From NCBI GenBank assembly GCA_016185345.1, contig JACPNS010000003.1, positions 186,001 to 250,000 on the forward strand: DNA of 64,000 nt, in the 5' to 3' direction. The position numbers and the translations under genes are program-made. The stretch's first letter is position 1; every line of letters starts with the position of its first letter. Below are positions 54,671-64,000 of this stretch, piece after piece. This DNA is from Solirubrobacterales bacterium (lineage in GTDB: Bacteria; Actinomycetota; Thermoleophilia; Solirubrobacterales; JACPNS01). The notes beneath the pieces were generated by a model. It was not told where the DNA came from and ran no database searches. It was given only the letters and a program-made list of their open reading frames with translations.

Positions 54671-55342
54671 GTGTACCGCCAGGTCGTCGATCGCGCCGTA
54701 GCTCTCATCGTTCCTCCGCAGTGCGCGGGGTGCGCGAGGGCGACCGATCCGGGCCGGTGGATCTGTGCCAATTGCAGACGCGCGCTCGCCGAGATGCCGC
54801 TCGGCCGCGCAACGGATTCCGCCGCCTCTGCATTCCCGTACGACGCAGAGGTCCGACCCTTGGTCGCCGCGCTCAAATTTCGCGGCGCGGTGGCGATCGC
54901 CCGCGACCTGGCCGAGCTGATGCGGCCCAGACTTCCGTCGTGGTTTGAAGATGCCGAGTGGATAGTTCCAGTGCCTGCGCACCCGGTTCGTCGTCGCGCC
55001 CGTGGCTACAACCAATCGCTGCTGCTCGCAAAGGCTTTGGCGCGCAGCACGGAAGCGCGAGTGGTTGACTGCCTTCGACGTACGACGATCACGCCGCCAC
55101 AGTCGCAGCTCACCCGATCTCAGCGACTCGAGTTCCCGCAAAAAGCAATCTCGATCGACGGGCGAATGCTTCGACAGGGCGGGGCCAAGTCTTTAGCCGA
55201 GTTTCCGACGAACGTTGTTTTGTGCGACGACGTGACGACCACAGGCGTTACATTGGAGGTATGCGCCCAGGCGATCCGCGAAAGGCACCACCCGACAGGC
55301 TCAGCCCTGGTCAGGTCCGTGTCGTTTGCAAGCGCCGGGTGA
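54671..55342 (+). CDS. comF: ComF family phosphoribosyltransferase-like protein
   Basis: A 223-residue ComF protein: an N-terminal zinc ribbon (CAGC and CANC, residues about 18-36) and a C-terminal PRTase fold with the PRPP loop VVLCDDVTTTGVTL. In competent bacteria ComF supports DNA uptake; no other competence genes are here. The start is GTG at 54671. It precedes hpf, as in many Gram-positive genomes. Confidence 0.88.
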   Translation: MYRQVVDRAVALIVPPQCAGCARATDPGRWICANCRRALAEMPLGRATDSAASAFPYDAEVRPLVAALKFRGAVAIARDLAELMRPRLPSWFEDAEWIVPVPAHPVRRRARGYNQSLLLAKALARSTEARVVDCLRRTTITPPQSQLTRSQRLEFPQKAISIDGRMLRQGGAKSLAEFPTNVVLCDDVTTTGVTLEVCAQAIRERHHPTGSALVRSVSFASAG

Positions 55343-55455
55343 CTGACACGCACGAGTGACCGGATTGCACCGGCGCCACTCGCGTCGTGAGTGCGGGCAA
55401 CCACCCGGCTGCATGCAATCCGATCAACTTCCAATACACAAGGAGTTGGTGGAAC

Positions 55456-55821
55456 ATGCAGATTGAGATCAAGTCACGAAACGGGATCGCGATCACGGAC
55501 GACCTGCGGGCACACGCCGCAAAGCGCTTCGAGAAGATCGATCGAATGGTCTCGGACCTCGCACGACTCGAGCTGGAACTGATGGACGAGTCCAACCCGA
55601 AGATCGCCAACCACTTCTGCGTTGACGCCACGCTATATATGAAGGGCAAGACGCTGCGAGCGACTGACAGCTCATTTGATCTCAAGCACGCAATGCACGA
55701 AGTCTCCGACGAACTCGCCCGCCAGGTGGACAAGCTCTCGGCCAAGCGCCGGGCGCGCCGTACCGCCCACAAGCTCTCCGCAAAGCAGATGGGTATGCAG
55801 CAACCGGGGATGAGCGCCTGA
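55456..55821 (+). CDS. hpf: Ribosome hibernation promoting factor (short form)
   Basis: A 121-residue HPF/RaiA protein (MQIEIKSRNGIAITDDLRAHAAKRFEKIDRM) with the beta-alpha fold that binds the decoding centre in stationary phase. It ends in a basic tail after about residue 100 and lacks the C-terminal dimerisation domain of long HPF, which most actinobacteria have. AAGGAG at 55439-55444 supports the ATG at 55456. secA lies two genes downstream. Confidence 0.9.
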   Translation: MQIEIKSRNGIAITDDLRAHAAKRFEKIDRMVSDLARLELELMDESNPKIANHFCVDATLYMKGKTLRATDSSFDLKHAMHEVSDELARQVDKLSAKRRARRTAHKLSAKQMGMQQPGMSA

Positions 55822-55918
55822 TTCACCCGCGTTTCGGCGCACCGACCGGCAGGTCGCCCCAGTAATTGGTAGGTTGCAAAGCAATGGATGGGGGATTTTC
55901 GATTCTGGCGGCGCATTC

Positions 55919-57466
55919 GTGATCCGCCACGTCGCTTTTGTCTGCGCCTTCGCGATCTTCGTGAGCGTCGTCGCTGCCATGCCGGCAGGGGCGACGACGG
56001 CGGGCGATTTCGTCGTGACTCTCGACCGCCCGCCGTACGTCACTTCCAACGCGGGTAGCGCCGATTACAAATTCGCGGATATCACGACGAGCACGACGAT
56101 GCGAATCCGCCGCGGCTCGACGGAAATCGCCCGGGGGTCCTCTTCGGCCGGAAACACGCGGGTGTCCGTCGTGAGCGCGGCCATGGAACCGGGCGACATC
56201 GTCGAGATCTACAAGCCACAGCTACCCGCCGGCCCGCCCTCGGTCGGACCGGTCGACCAGTATGCGATCCCGGCGATCGGAGTTGCGGGAGTGGCAGGAG
56301 GAATGAGCGTGAACGGCGCGGCGCCCAGCGGCGCGCTCGCCCGAGTGCTCGTTGGAGTGGGTTGCGAGCGAGCAGGCGAGACCTCGCTTCCGGTGATCGC
56401 TGTCGGCGGCACCTTCAGCACTGCCACATCCCCACTCGCCGCGGGCGCTGATCTCCAGCTGAGGATCTTCAGCGGCGTGGGCGACTACACCGAGCTTCGT
56501 ACCGCCGTCCCAGGCGAAACTCCATGCTTCTCGGCCTACGCATATCCGTATCCCGAACAGCCAACGCTAGACCCCGAGGCGGCCACGCCATATGGCGTTC
56601 GCGTCGCAAACCTGCAGGAATCGGTGGCGCCGAATTCCAGGCTCGTCTGGCGGCGCGGAGCAGCGATCCTCGGCGACACGACCGGACTTGGCGGCAGCTC
56701 GATCTACCTGAAGTCAGCGACTCAGCCCGTGCCCGGCGACGTCCTTGAGGTCTACCGCCCGCAGACGGCCGCCACGCCGAGCCGCACGGTGACCATCCCC
56801 GCGGCTTCGGCCGTGATTGACACGGCGGCCTCGCTCGTCGCGATCGACGCCAACCTGCCGGCCTCGTACGTTGAGGTATTTGCGGGGGACACGAGTCCCA
56901 GCTCGCACACATCCAGGCGCGTACTCATGGCATTGGCTGCCGGGCGCACGCTCGTTGATTTCAACGTCCCCCAGGCCGATCAGCGCGCGTTCCCGATGCA
57001 CCCAGGAGGGCGCGCGGTGATCAGTTGGTACAGCGCTGACTCGGCAATCAACTACAGCTTCAACGCGGCACCCGGGGACCTGGTGCCGCCGCAAGTGCAG
57101 GCCAAGTTCAAAAGCAAGCTGCGACTTTCGAAGATCAAGAAGACGATTTCGGTGCGGCTGAACTCGACCGAGTCCGCGACTGGCGCCGCATCGCTGCTCG
57201 TCGCGAAGAACCTGCCGCGTAAGGGGGCCCCCAAGGCAAAGCCCGGCAAGCGCACTTTCAAGTTCGCTTCGGCCAAGCTCGCCTTGACGCCGGGCTCAAG
57301 GACCGTGAAACTGAAACTTTCGAAGGCCGGCCTCAAGGCGCTCAAGCGACTGCGCGGCGCTGGAAAGTCGATGCGCCCGGTCGCAGCGACGCTCACTCTC
57401 ACCCTGACCGACGCATCCGGCAACACCTCGACGACGACGCGCGCCATGAAACTGGTGGCCAAATGA
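55919..57466 (+). CDS. Secreted beta-rich surface protein, tandem copy 1
   Basis: A protein of about 515 residues with a signal peptide (IRHVAFVCAFAIFVSVVAAMPAGA). The body has two similar parts with LRIRRGSTEIARG- and LVWRRGAAILGD-type segments and the repeated phrase GDxxEIYxPQ/GDVLEVYRPQ. The C-terminal 130 residues are Lys/Ala/Leu-rich and end in TDASGNTSTTTRAMKLVAK, a common ending in Solirubrobacterales surface proteins. The GTG at 55919 is inferred; a TTG at 55874 is also in frame. Function unknown; it overlaps copy 2 by 4 bases. Confidence 0.72.
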   Translation: MIRHVAFVCAFAIFVSVVAAMPAGATTAGDFVVTLDRPPYVTSNAGSADYKFADITTSTTMRIRRGSTEIARGSSSAGNTRVSVVSAAMEPGDIVEIYKPQLPAGPPSVGPVDQYAIPAIGVAGVAGGMSVNGAAPSGALARVLVGVGCERAGETSLPVIAVGGTFSTATSPLAAGADLQLRIFSGVGDYTELRTAVPGETPCFSAYAYPYPEQPTLDPEAATPYGVRVANLQESVAPNSRLVWRRGAAILGDTTGLGGSSIYLKSATQPVPGDVLEVYRPQTAATPSRTVTIPAASAVIDTAASLVAIDANLPASYVEVFAGDTSPSSHTSRRVLMALAAGRTLVDFNVPQADQRAFPMHPGGRAVISWYSADSAINYSFNAAPGDLVPPQVQAKFKSKLRLSKIKKTISVRLNSTESATGAASLLVAKNLPRKGAPKAKPGKRTFKFASAKLALTPGSRTVKLKLSKAGLKALKRLRGAGKSMRPVAATLTLTLTDASGNTSTTTRAMKLVAK

Positions 57467-58974
57467 GTTCGCGCCAGATGATCACGCTTGCGTGGATGTC
57501 GGCCGCCGCGTTCGCCGCGACGCTCAGCGGGCCGTCGACCGCAGGCGCCGCGCTCCATTCGCTGCAGCTCTCGGTCTATCAACCCGGCTACTCGGGCGCC
57601 AGCAAGGTGGTGTACCTCAGTATTGAAGGCGTGGACCCGGCGCTGAGCACGCAGTTCACGGTGCGCCGCGCGGGCGTTGCGACTCCGATCGAGGACGAAT
57701 TCGAATTCTCTGGAGCCTCGAGCCTTTCGACTTACGATCTCGACCTGCTTGAGCCCGGCGACCTTCTTGAGATACGCCAGCCGAGCACCTCGCCGACACC
57801 AACGGTGAGTTTTCAGACGCCCGCCGCGTCACTCAGCTTCGCCGGGTCCAGCGTGACAGGCGTGCTTGGGGCGGGATCCATGAACACGTTGTCGGTGCAG
57901 GGCACGTGCCTCACCGAACAAACCGGAATCCAGCTGCCGGCATCTGGCGGCCCATTCAGTCAGTCGTTCGCGGCCGGCACGCTTCCGCCTGGTGCGCGTG
58001 TGCAGTTGGGCAGCGTGGACAACAGGGGGTTCAACTTCGAGTTCAGCGCGGTGGCCCCGGGCGAGCGGGCATGCGTGTACGCAGACGGCTCGTCTTCTCA
58101 ATCGCTCTCGCGCAATCCCGGGGCGAAGGATCCAACCCCGTATTACATCCAGCTTGACCAGCTCACGCAGTCGACCACGACCACGCGCCTCGTCCTGCGG
58201 CGCGGCGGCGGGATTCTGGAGGACAAATCGGGCCCCAGCTCCTCCTCATTCAGCGCCAACCTCGCCACCGCGCCGCGACCTGGAGATCTGATCGAGATCT
58301 ACCGACCCCAGGCCGCCGGTACGCCGACCCAGGTCGTCACCATTCCTCAAGTATCTGGAACGTTTGACCCGGCCGTGGATCTGGCGGCGATCGACGGTCC
58401 GGCCGCCCGGGAGTCACGCGTATTCGCTTGTACACCTCTGATCTGCACGGGAAGCGGCAGAACGCTGCTCGATACCCCGCCGGGCCGCGCGTTCTTCGAC
58501 TTCACGAAGTCGGACGGCGGTGAGCCTGTGACCGATCTGCTCCCGGACTCGCTGGTCGAGGGGACTTTCCAGTCGGCGAGTGAACCGGTCCAGTACCGAT
58601 TCGCGATGCCCGCAGGCGATCCGGTCGCTCCGAAGCTCTCGATGAAGTTGGCGGCCAAGTTGTCGCGCGTTCGGCTGGTGAAGGCTTTCAAGAGGGGCTT
58701 CAAGGTCAAGCTCAGGAGCGATGAAGTCGGCCAGGCGAAACTGACGCTCGCGTTCCCCAAGGCGAAGGCGGGGAGGGCAGTGACCCTCGCCAAGGCGAGC
58801 AAAGGCGCAAAGGTCGGCGCAACGACCATTGCTCTGAAGTTCACCAAGGCGGGCAAGAAGGCACTCAAGAAGATGCGAAAGCGCGGCTCGCGTGTGGCGA
58901 CGCTCACTTCCACCGTGACCGACGCATCCGGCAACACTTCGACGTTGGTCAAGCGTCTGAAAATAAAGGCTTAG
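57463..58974 (+). CDS. Secreted beta-rich surface protein, tandem copy 2
   Basis: A 503-residue paralogue of the preceding protein. It has a signal peptide (residues 1-29), the repeated LLEPGDLLEIRQPST and RPGDLIEIYRPQA phrases, and the basic C-terminus ending TDASGNTSTLVKRLKIKA. The ATGA overlap shows the pair is co-translated, so the two products may act together at the cell surface. No catalytic motif seen. Confidence 0.78.
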   Translation: MSSRQMITLAWMSAAAFAATLSGPSTAGAALHSLQLSVYQPGYSGASKVVYLSIEGVDPALSTQFTVRRAGVATPIEDEFEFSGASSLSTYDLDLLEPGDLLEIRQPSTSPTPTVSFQTPAASLSFAGSSVTGVLGAGSMNTLSVQGTCLTEQTGIQLPASGGPFSQSFAAGTLPPGARVQLGSVDNRGFNFEFSAVAPGERACVYADGSSSQSLSRNPGAKDPTPYYIQLDQLTQSTTTTRLVLRRGGGILEDKSGPSSSSFSANLATAPRPGDLIEIYRPQAAGTPTQVVTIPQVSGTFDPAVDLAAIDGPAARESRVFACTPLICTGSGRTLLDTPPGRAFFDFTKSDGGEPVTDLLPDSLVEGTFQSASEPVQYRFAMPAGDPVAPKLSMKLAAKLSRVRLVKAFKRGFKVKLRSDEVGQAKLTLAFPKAKAGRAVTLAKASKGAKVGATTIALKFTKAGKKALKKMRKRGSRVATLTSTVTDASGNTSTLVKRLKIKA

Positions 58975-59030
58975 TTACGCCGCCCGCCGATAGGCAGGAC
59001 CACTGCAAGCTAGGGGTAAAGTAAGCCCCT

Positions 59031-61895
<2,865 letters not shown>

Positions 61896-61903
61896 CCGCC
61901 GGG

Positions 61904-62296
61904 CTACTCGATCAACCGAAACTCGCAGCGTGGTCCTGATGCGCGCGTGAGGCGGCCGTCGGAGGTGACGAGCGGCGCGCGCAGGCGTTCCGCGAGGGCG
62001 ACGTACGCTGCATCTGCGACGCTCAAGTTCTCCCGTAGTTCCCAAGCGCGCTCAAGCAAAGGCTCGACCGGGAGCTCGCGGATGTCGAGCCGACGTAGCG
62101 TGGCAATGGCGTCCAATGCAGATGTTTCACTGAGGGTGTCCCGGCGCGTGTGCTTGCGCCATGCGGATACGGCCTCAAGCTTCATATGGGCGGGTGCCAC
62201 GAGCTCGGCGTCGCGCATTGCTCGCAGTGCGGCCTCGGCGCGAGTCCCAACACCGGAGAATGCGTCCACGACGACCGACGCATCGATCACCGTCAC
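61904..62296 (-). CDS. vapC: VapC-type PIN-domain ribonuclease toxin
   Basis: A 130-residue PIN nuclease. The metal-binding acids are Asp5 (VIDASVVVDAF), Glu41 (KLEAVSAW), Asp95 (SVADAAYVALA) and Asp113 (TSDGRL). VapC toxins cut tRNA or rRNA. The start is GTG at 62296, whose GTGA overlaps the antitoxin stop; an upstream GTG at 62302 is also in frame. It lies 8 bases past the secA stop, convergent to it. Confidence 0.88.
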   Translation of the reverse strand: MTVIDASVVVDAFSGVGTRAEAALRAMRDAELVAPAHMKLEAVSAWRKHTRRDTLSETSALDAIATLRRLDIRELPVEPLLERAWELRENLSVADAAYVALAERLRAPLVTSDGRLTRASGPRCEFRLIE

Positions 62297-62526
62297 TCCC
62301 ACGTCTCGTCGATTCCAGCGAGAGTGATGTCGAGTGGCAGATCCGGCTTGGAGCTGTCGTGTCGCGTTTCGATCTCGTTCAAGAGTTCTTCGACGGTCGG
62401 GCGCTCGGCCTCGGCCGTGAGGTACTCGCGCATGTACTCCTGGAGCGATTGACCACGTTTGGCGGCTCGCACCTTCCATGCGCGGACGGTGGCGTCGGGG
62501 AGATTGCGGACTTGAATGGTGGCCAT
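62293..62526 (-). CDS. vapB: FitA/VapB-type ribbon-helix-helix antitoxin
   Basis: A 77-residue antitoxin. ATIQVRNLPDATVRAWKVRAAKRGQSLQEYMREYL is a ribbon-helix-helix DNA-binding domain; the C-terminal PLDITLAGIDETWE is the toxin-binding tail. It overlaps vapC by 4 bases. AGCGCT repeats directly upstream are the likely autoregulatory operator. Confidence 0.88.
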   Translation of the reverse strand: MATIQVRNLPDATVRAWKVRAAKRGQSLQEYMREYLTAEAERPTVEELLNEIETRHDSSKPDLPLDITLAGIDETWE

Positions 62527-62547
62527 GCAAAAACCATACCGGAAATC

Positions 62548-62584
62548 AGCGCTAATTTAGCGCTACAAGCGCAATAAAAGCGCT
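62548..62584 (-). promoter_or_regulatory. VapBC operator: four AGCGC(T) half-sites
   Basis: AGCGCT occurs at 62548, 62559 and 62579, with AGCGCA at 62568: steps of 11, 9 and 11 bases, one helical turn each. TATGGT (minus strand, 62533-62538) about 6 bases from the vapB ATG would serve as -10. Helically phased short repeats are typical of ribbon-helix-helix repressors. Confidence 0.65.
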
Positions 62585-62602
62585 ACGAGTTCGCACGATC
62601 AC

Positions 62603-63298
62603 TCATGGGTACCGCTGATCGATGCGCGGGAAAGTCACCTGATGACGAGTCTTCCGCCTGTGCGGCTTGGGCTCTGGTCGAGCGGCGATAAGTTCGCGCC
62701 AGGCTGCGGCGCTTTCGAAAGCGGGCTGATCGCCGCGCAGCATTGCCAGCGAATCGTCGGACAGTGCGTGGGTGCGCCCGGCAATCACCGCGCGCTCGCG
62801 CTGAATCAGGTGCAGCCACATCTCTGCCGCCAGCTCGGCGTCGCCGAGCGCATCATCTGACGCACCAGGCACGTAGCCAAGATTCGTCTCGGCAAGGCGA
62901 TACGGATTGAGCACGCCGTAGTCGCCGCGCATCGGAAATCCAGAGACGCCCTCGGCATCCACAAGGTCCGCGACGCAGGGGTAAAGCGCGCTGTAAATAT
63001 CGATCGTGCGCGGAATCAGCGGCGACACATCAACCAGCGAACCAAGCGAGAGCCAGTCAAAGCGCAGCGCAGTGAAGGCGAGCAGTGGGGCATCGATCTT
63101 GAGCAGGCGCTCAGTTGCGCCGAGTAGTTCCTCTGATGCAAGTGTGTAGCGATCCGTGATTGACCCCGATTGGAGGATCGCCACGCCGATCTGCGTGACC
63201 GGCAGAAGCTCCGGCTGTGGATCGCGGTGCTTCTTGCCCCAGAGCACGCCCACGCTGATCGCCGCCACGCGGCTCGGCACACGAACACCAGTTCCCAT
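62603..63298 (-). CDS. Hypothetical protein with weak resemblance to DEDD 3'-5' exonucleases
   Basis: A 231-residue protein starting MGTGVRVPSRVAA. The middle has LAFTALRFDWLSL and TIDIYSAL, and near residue 160 DDALGDAELAAEMWLHLI, reminiscent of the exonuclease III block (HDALxDA) of DnaQ-like enzymes. The usual DxE of the first motif is not evident, so activity is doubtful. It lies between vapBC and prfB, diverging from prfB with a 50-base gap. Confidence 0.55.
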   Translation of the reverse strand: MGTGVRVPSRVAAISVGVLWGKKHRDPQPELLPVTQIGVAILQSGSITDRYTLASEELLGATERLLKIDAPLLAFTALRFDWLSLGSLVDVSPLIPRTIDIYSALYPCVADLVDAEGVSGFPMRGDYGVLNPYRLAETNLGYVPGASDDALGDAELAAEMWLHLIQRERAVIAGRTHALSDDSLAMLRGDQPAFESAAAWRELIAARPEPKPHRRKTRHQVTFPRIDQRYP

Positions 63299-63348
63299 GC
63301 GCGAAGACTACGAGGCCGGCAGGACGTCGCCGATAGCCTTCAATTGGC

Positions 63349-64000
63349 ATGGCCCTCGACGAACACGAACTCGGACAACGCATCGCAGCGATCAAGAAGC
63401 AGCTCAGCCTGCTCTCCGACGCGCTCGATCGCCCGACAGTTGCCGCTCGCGTTGAAGAGCTCGAAGGCCTGATGGGCGGCGAGGGCTTCTGGGACGACCA
63501 GGAGAATGCCGCCAAGGTCAACGCCGAATACGCCCGGGGCAATCGCAAGCTCGAAGAGTTCGACGCCGTCTCATCCGAAGTCGAAGACCTCAGCTCATTG
63601 GCGGAGATGGCGCTCGAAGACGAATCAATGGGCGATGAGCTTGAAGAGCAGCTCTCCGACCTCGAGAAGCGCATGTCGATCCTCGAAGAGGCCCGCCTCT
63701 TCACCGGCGAGTATGACTCCGGCGACGCCGTGGTCACGATCCAGGACGGCGCTGGCGGCACCGACGCCCAGGATTGGGCCGAGATGGTGCTGCGCATGCA
63801 GACCCGCTGGGCAGAGAACCGCGGCTTCAAGGTCGAGCTGAAGGAAGTCGCCGCCGGCCAGGAAGCCGGCATCACCCGCGCGACATTCCTCGTCCACGGC
63901 GAGAACGCCTACGGCCTCTTCGGCGCCGAGCGCGGTGTTCATCGGCTTGTGCGCCAGAGTCCCTTTGACAGCGCCCATCGCAGGCAGACATCGTTCGCCG
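63349..64000 (+). CDS. prfB: Peptide chain release factor 2 (3' end outside window)
   Basis: The first 217 residues of RF2, which reads UGA and UAA. MFSGEYDS-like ARLFTGEYDSGDAVVTIQDGAGGTDAQDWAEM and AERGVHRLVRQSPFDSAHRRQTSFA match the family; the GGQ motif would be just beyond the window. The frame is continuous through the region where many bacteria have a programmed +1 frameshift (near codon 25), so that autoregulation is absent. The ATG at 63349 is the natural start. Both RF1 and RF2 are thus in this window. Confidence 0.93.
   Translation, partial: MALDEHELGQRIAAIKKQLSLLSDALDRPTVAARVEELEGLMGGEGFWDDQENAAKVNAEYARGNRKLEEFDAVSSEVEDLSSLAEMALEDESMGDELEEQLSDLEKRMSILEEARLFTGEYDSGDAVVTIQDGAGGTDAQDWAEMVLRMQTRWAENRGFKVELKEVAAGQEAGITRATFLVHGENAYGLFGAERGVHRLVRQSPFDSAHRRQTSFA

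Noticed and set aside
61904-62530. 208-codon minus-strand frame taken whole as one gene
   Set aside because: Its first 75 codons are an out-of-frame shadow of the antitoxin; the PIN domain starts at the GTG overlapping the antitoxin stop.
63349-63480. Programmed frameshift in prfB
   Set aside because: The reading frame is uninterrupted from the ATG through the usual shift site; no CUUUGA-type sequence is present.

Overview
The window reads as a gene-dense chromosomal segment of a high-GC actinobacterium, most like Thermoleophilia/Solirubrobacterales. The evidence is gene content and order: rpmE-DUF1385-prfA-prmC-Sua5, rpiB-glyA-wecA-atp operon, hpf-secA-prfB, many GTG/TTG starts, and secreted proteins with C-terminal TDASGNTST-type repeats. 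The lineage call is inference from protein style; no rRNA or tRNA gene was seen.

Layout. 1-3.8 kb: end of a probable methyltransferase gene, a GH57 branching enzyme, a GT4 glucosyltransferase and a hexapeptide acyltransferase, an order that resembles the mycobacterial methylglucose-polysaccharide cluster. 3.9-5.0 kb: meaB and a small membrane protein. 5.3-11.6 kb: three paralogous ECF sigma factors, each with a fused hydrophobic hairpin and a long disordered tail. Among them lie a broken NDH-2 gene and a secreted Asp-rich protein that shares a divergent, mirror-image ECF-type promoter pair with the second sigma gene. 11.7-19.1 kb: pepA, thiolase, an ArsC-like protein, a two-subunit acyl-CoA mutase whose specificity residues match isobutyryl-CoA mutase, and TerC. 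19.1-23.3 kb: a regulatory or repeat-rich gap, then etfB-etfA-ETF dehydrogenase, closed by a clear terminator. 24-30.7 kb: translation genes, a degenerate GGDEF protein, rpiB and glyA. 30.7-32.3 kb: an AbiE toxin-antitoxin module inserted between glyA and wecA. 34.5-41.7 kb: complete F1Fo ATP synthase operon atpIBEFHAGDC. 41.9-52.9 kb: oxidoreductase, M20 peptidase, then an envelope-polysaccharide operon (two LCP ligases, UDP-glucose dehydrogenase, two NDP-sugar pyrophosphorylases, a phosphoglucose/phosphomannose isomerase, and adenosylhomocysteinase). 52.9-59 kb: secreted proteins including a putative zinc peptidase, comF, hpf and a tandem pair of surface proteins. 59-64 kb: secA, a VapBC pair with its operator, a hypothetical gene, and the start of prfB (cut by the window end).

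How the genes fit together. Branched-chain/fatty-acid catabolism (thiolase, acyl-CoA mutase, MeaB, ETF and ETF dehydrogenase) would feed electrons to the quinone pool and the ATP synthase. The sugar-nucleotide and LCP genes would build and attach wall polysaccharide. The two toxin-antitoxin modules look like later insertions into conserved gene strings. The strongest unusual signals are the matched ECF promoters beside the tailed sigma factors, the start-codon hairpin of the mutase small subunit, the AbiE insertion with twin 33-bp operators, and the double lesion in the NDH-2 gene.
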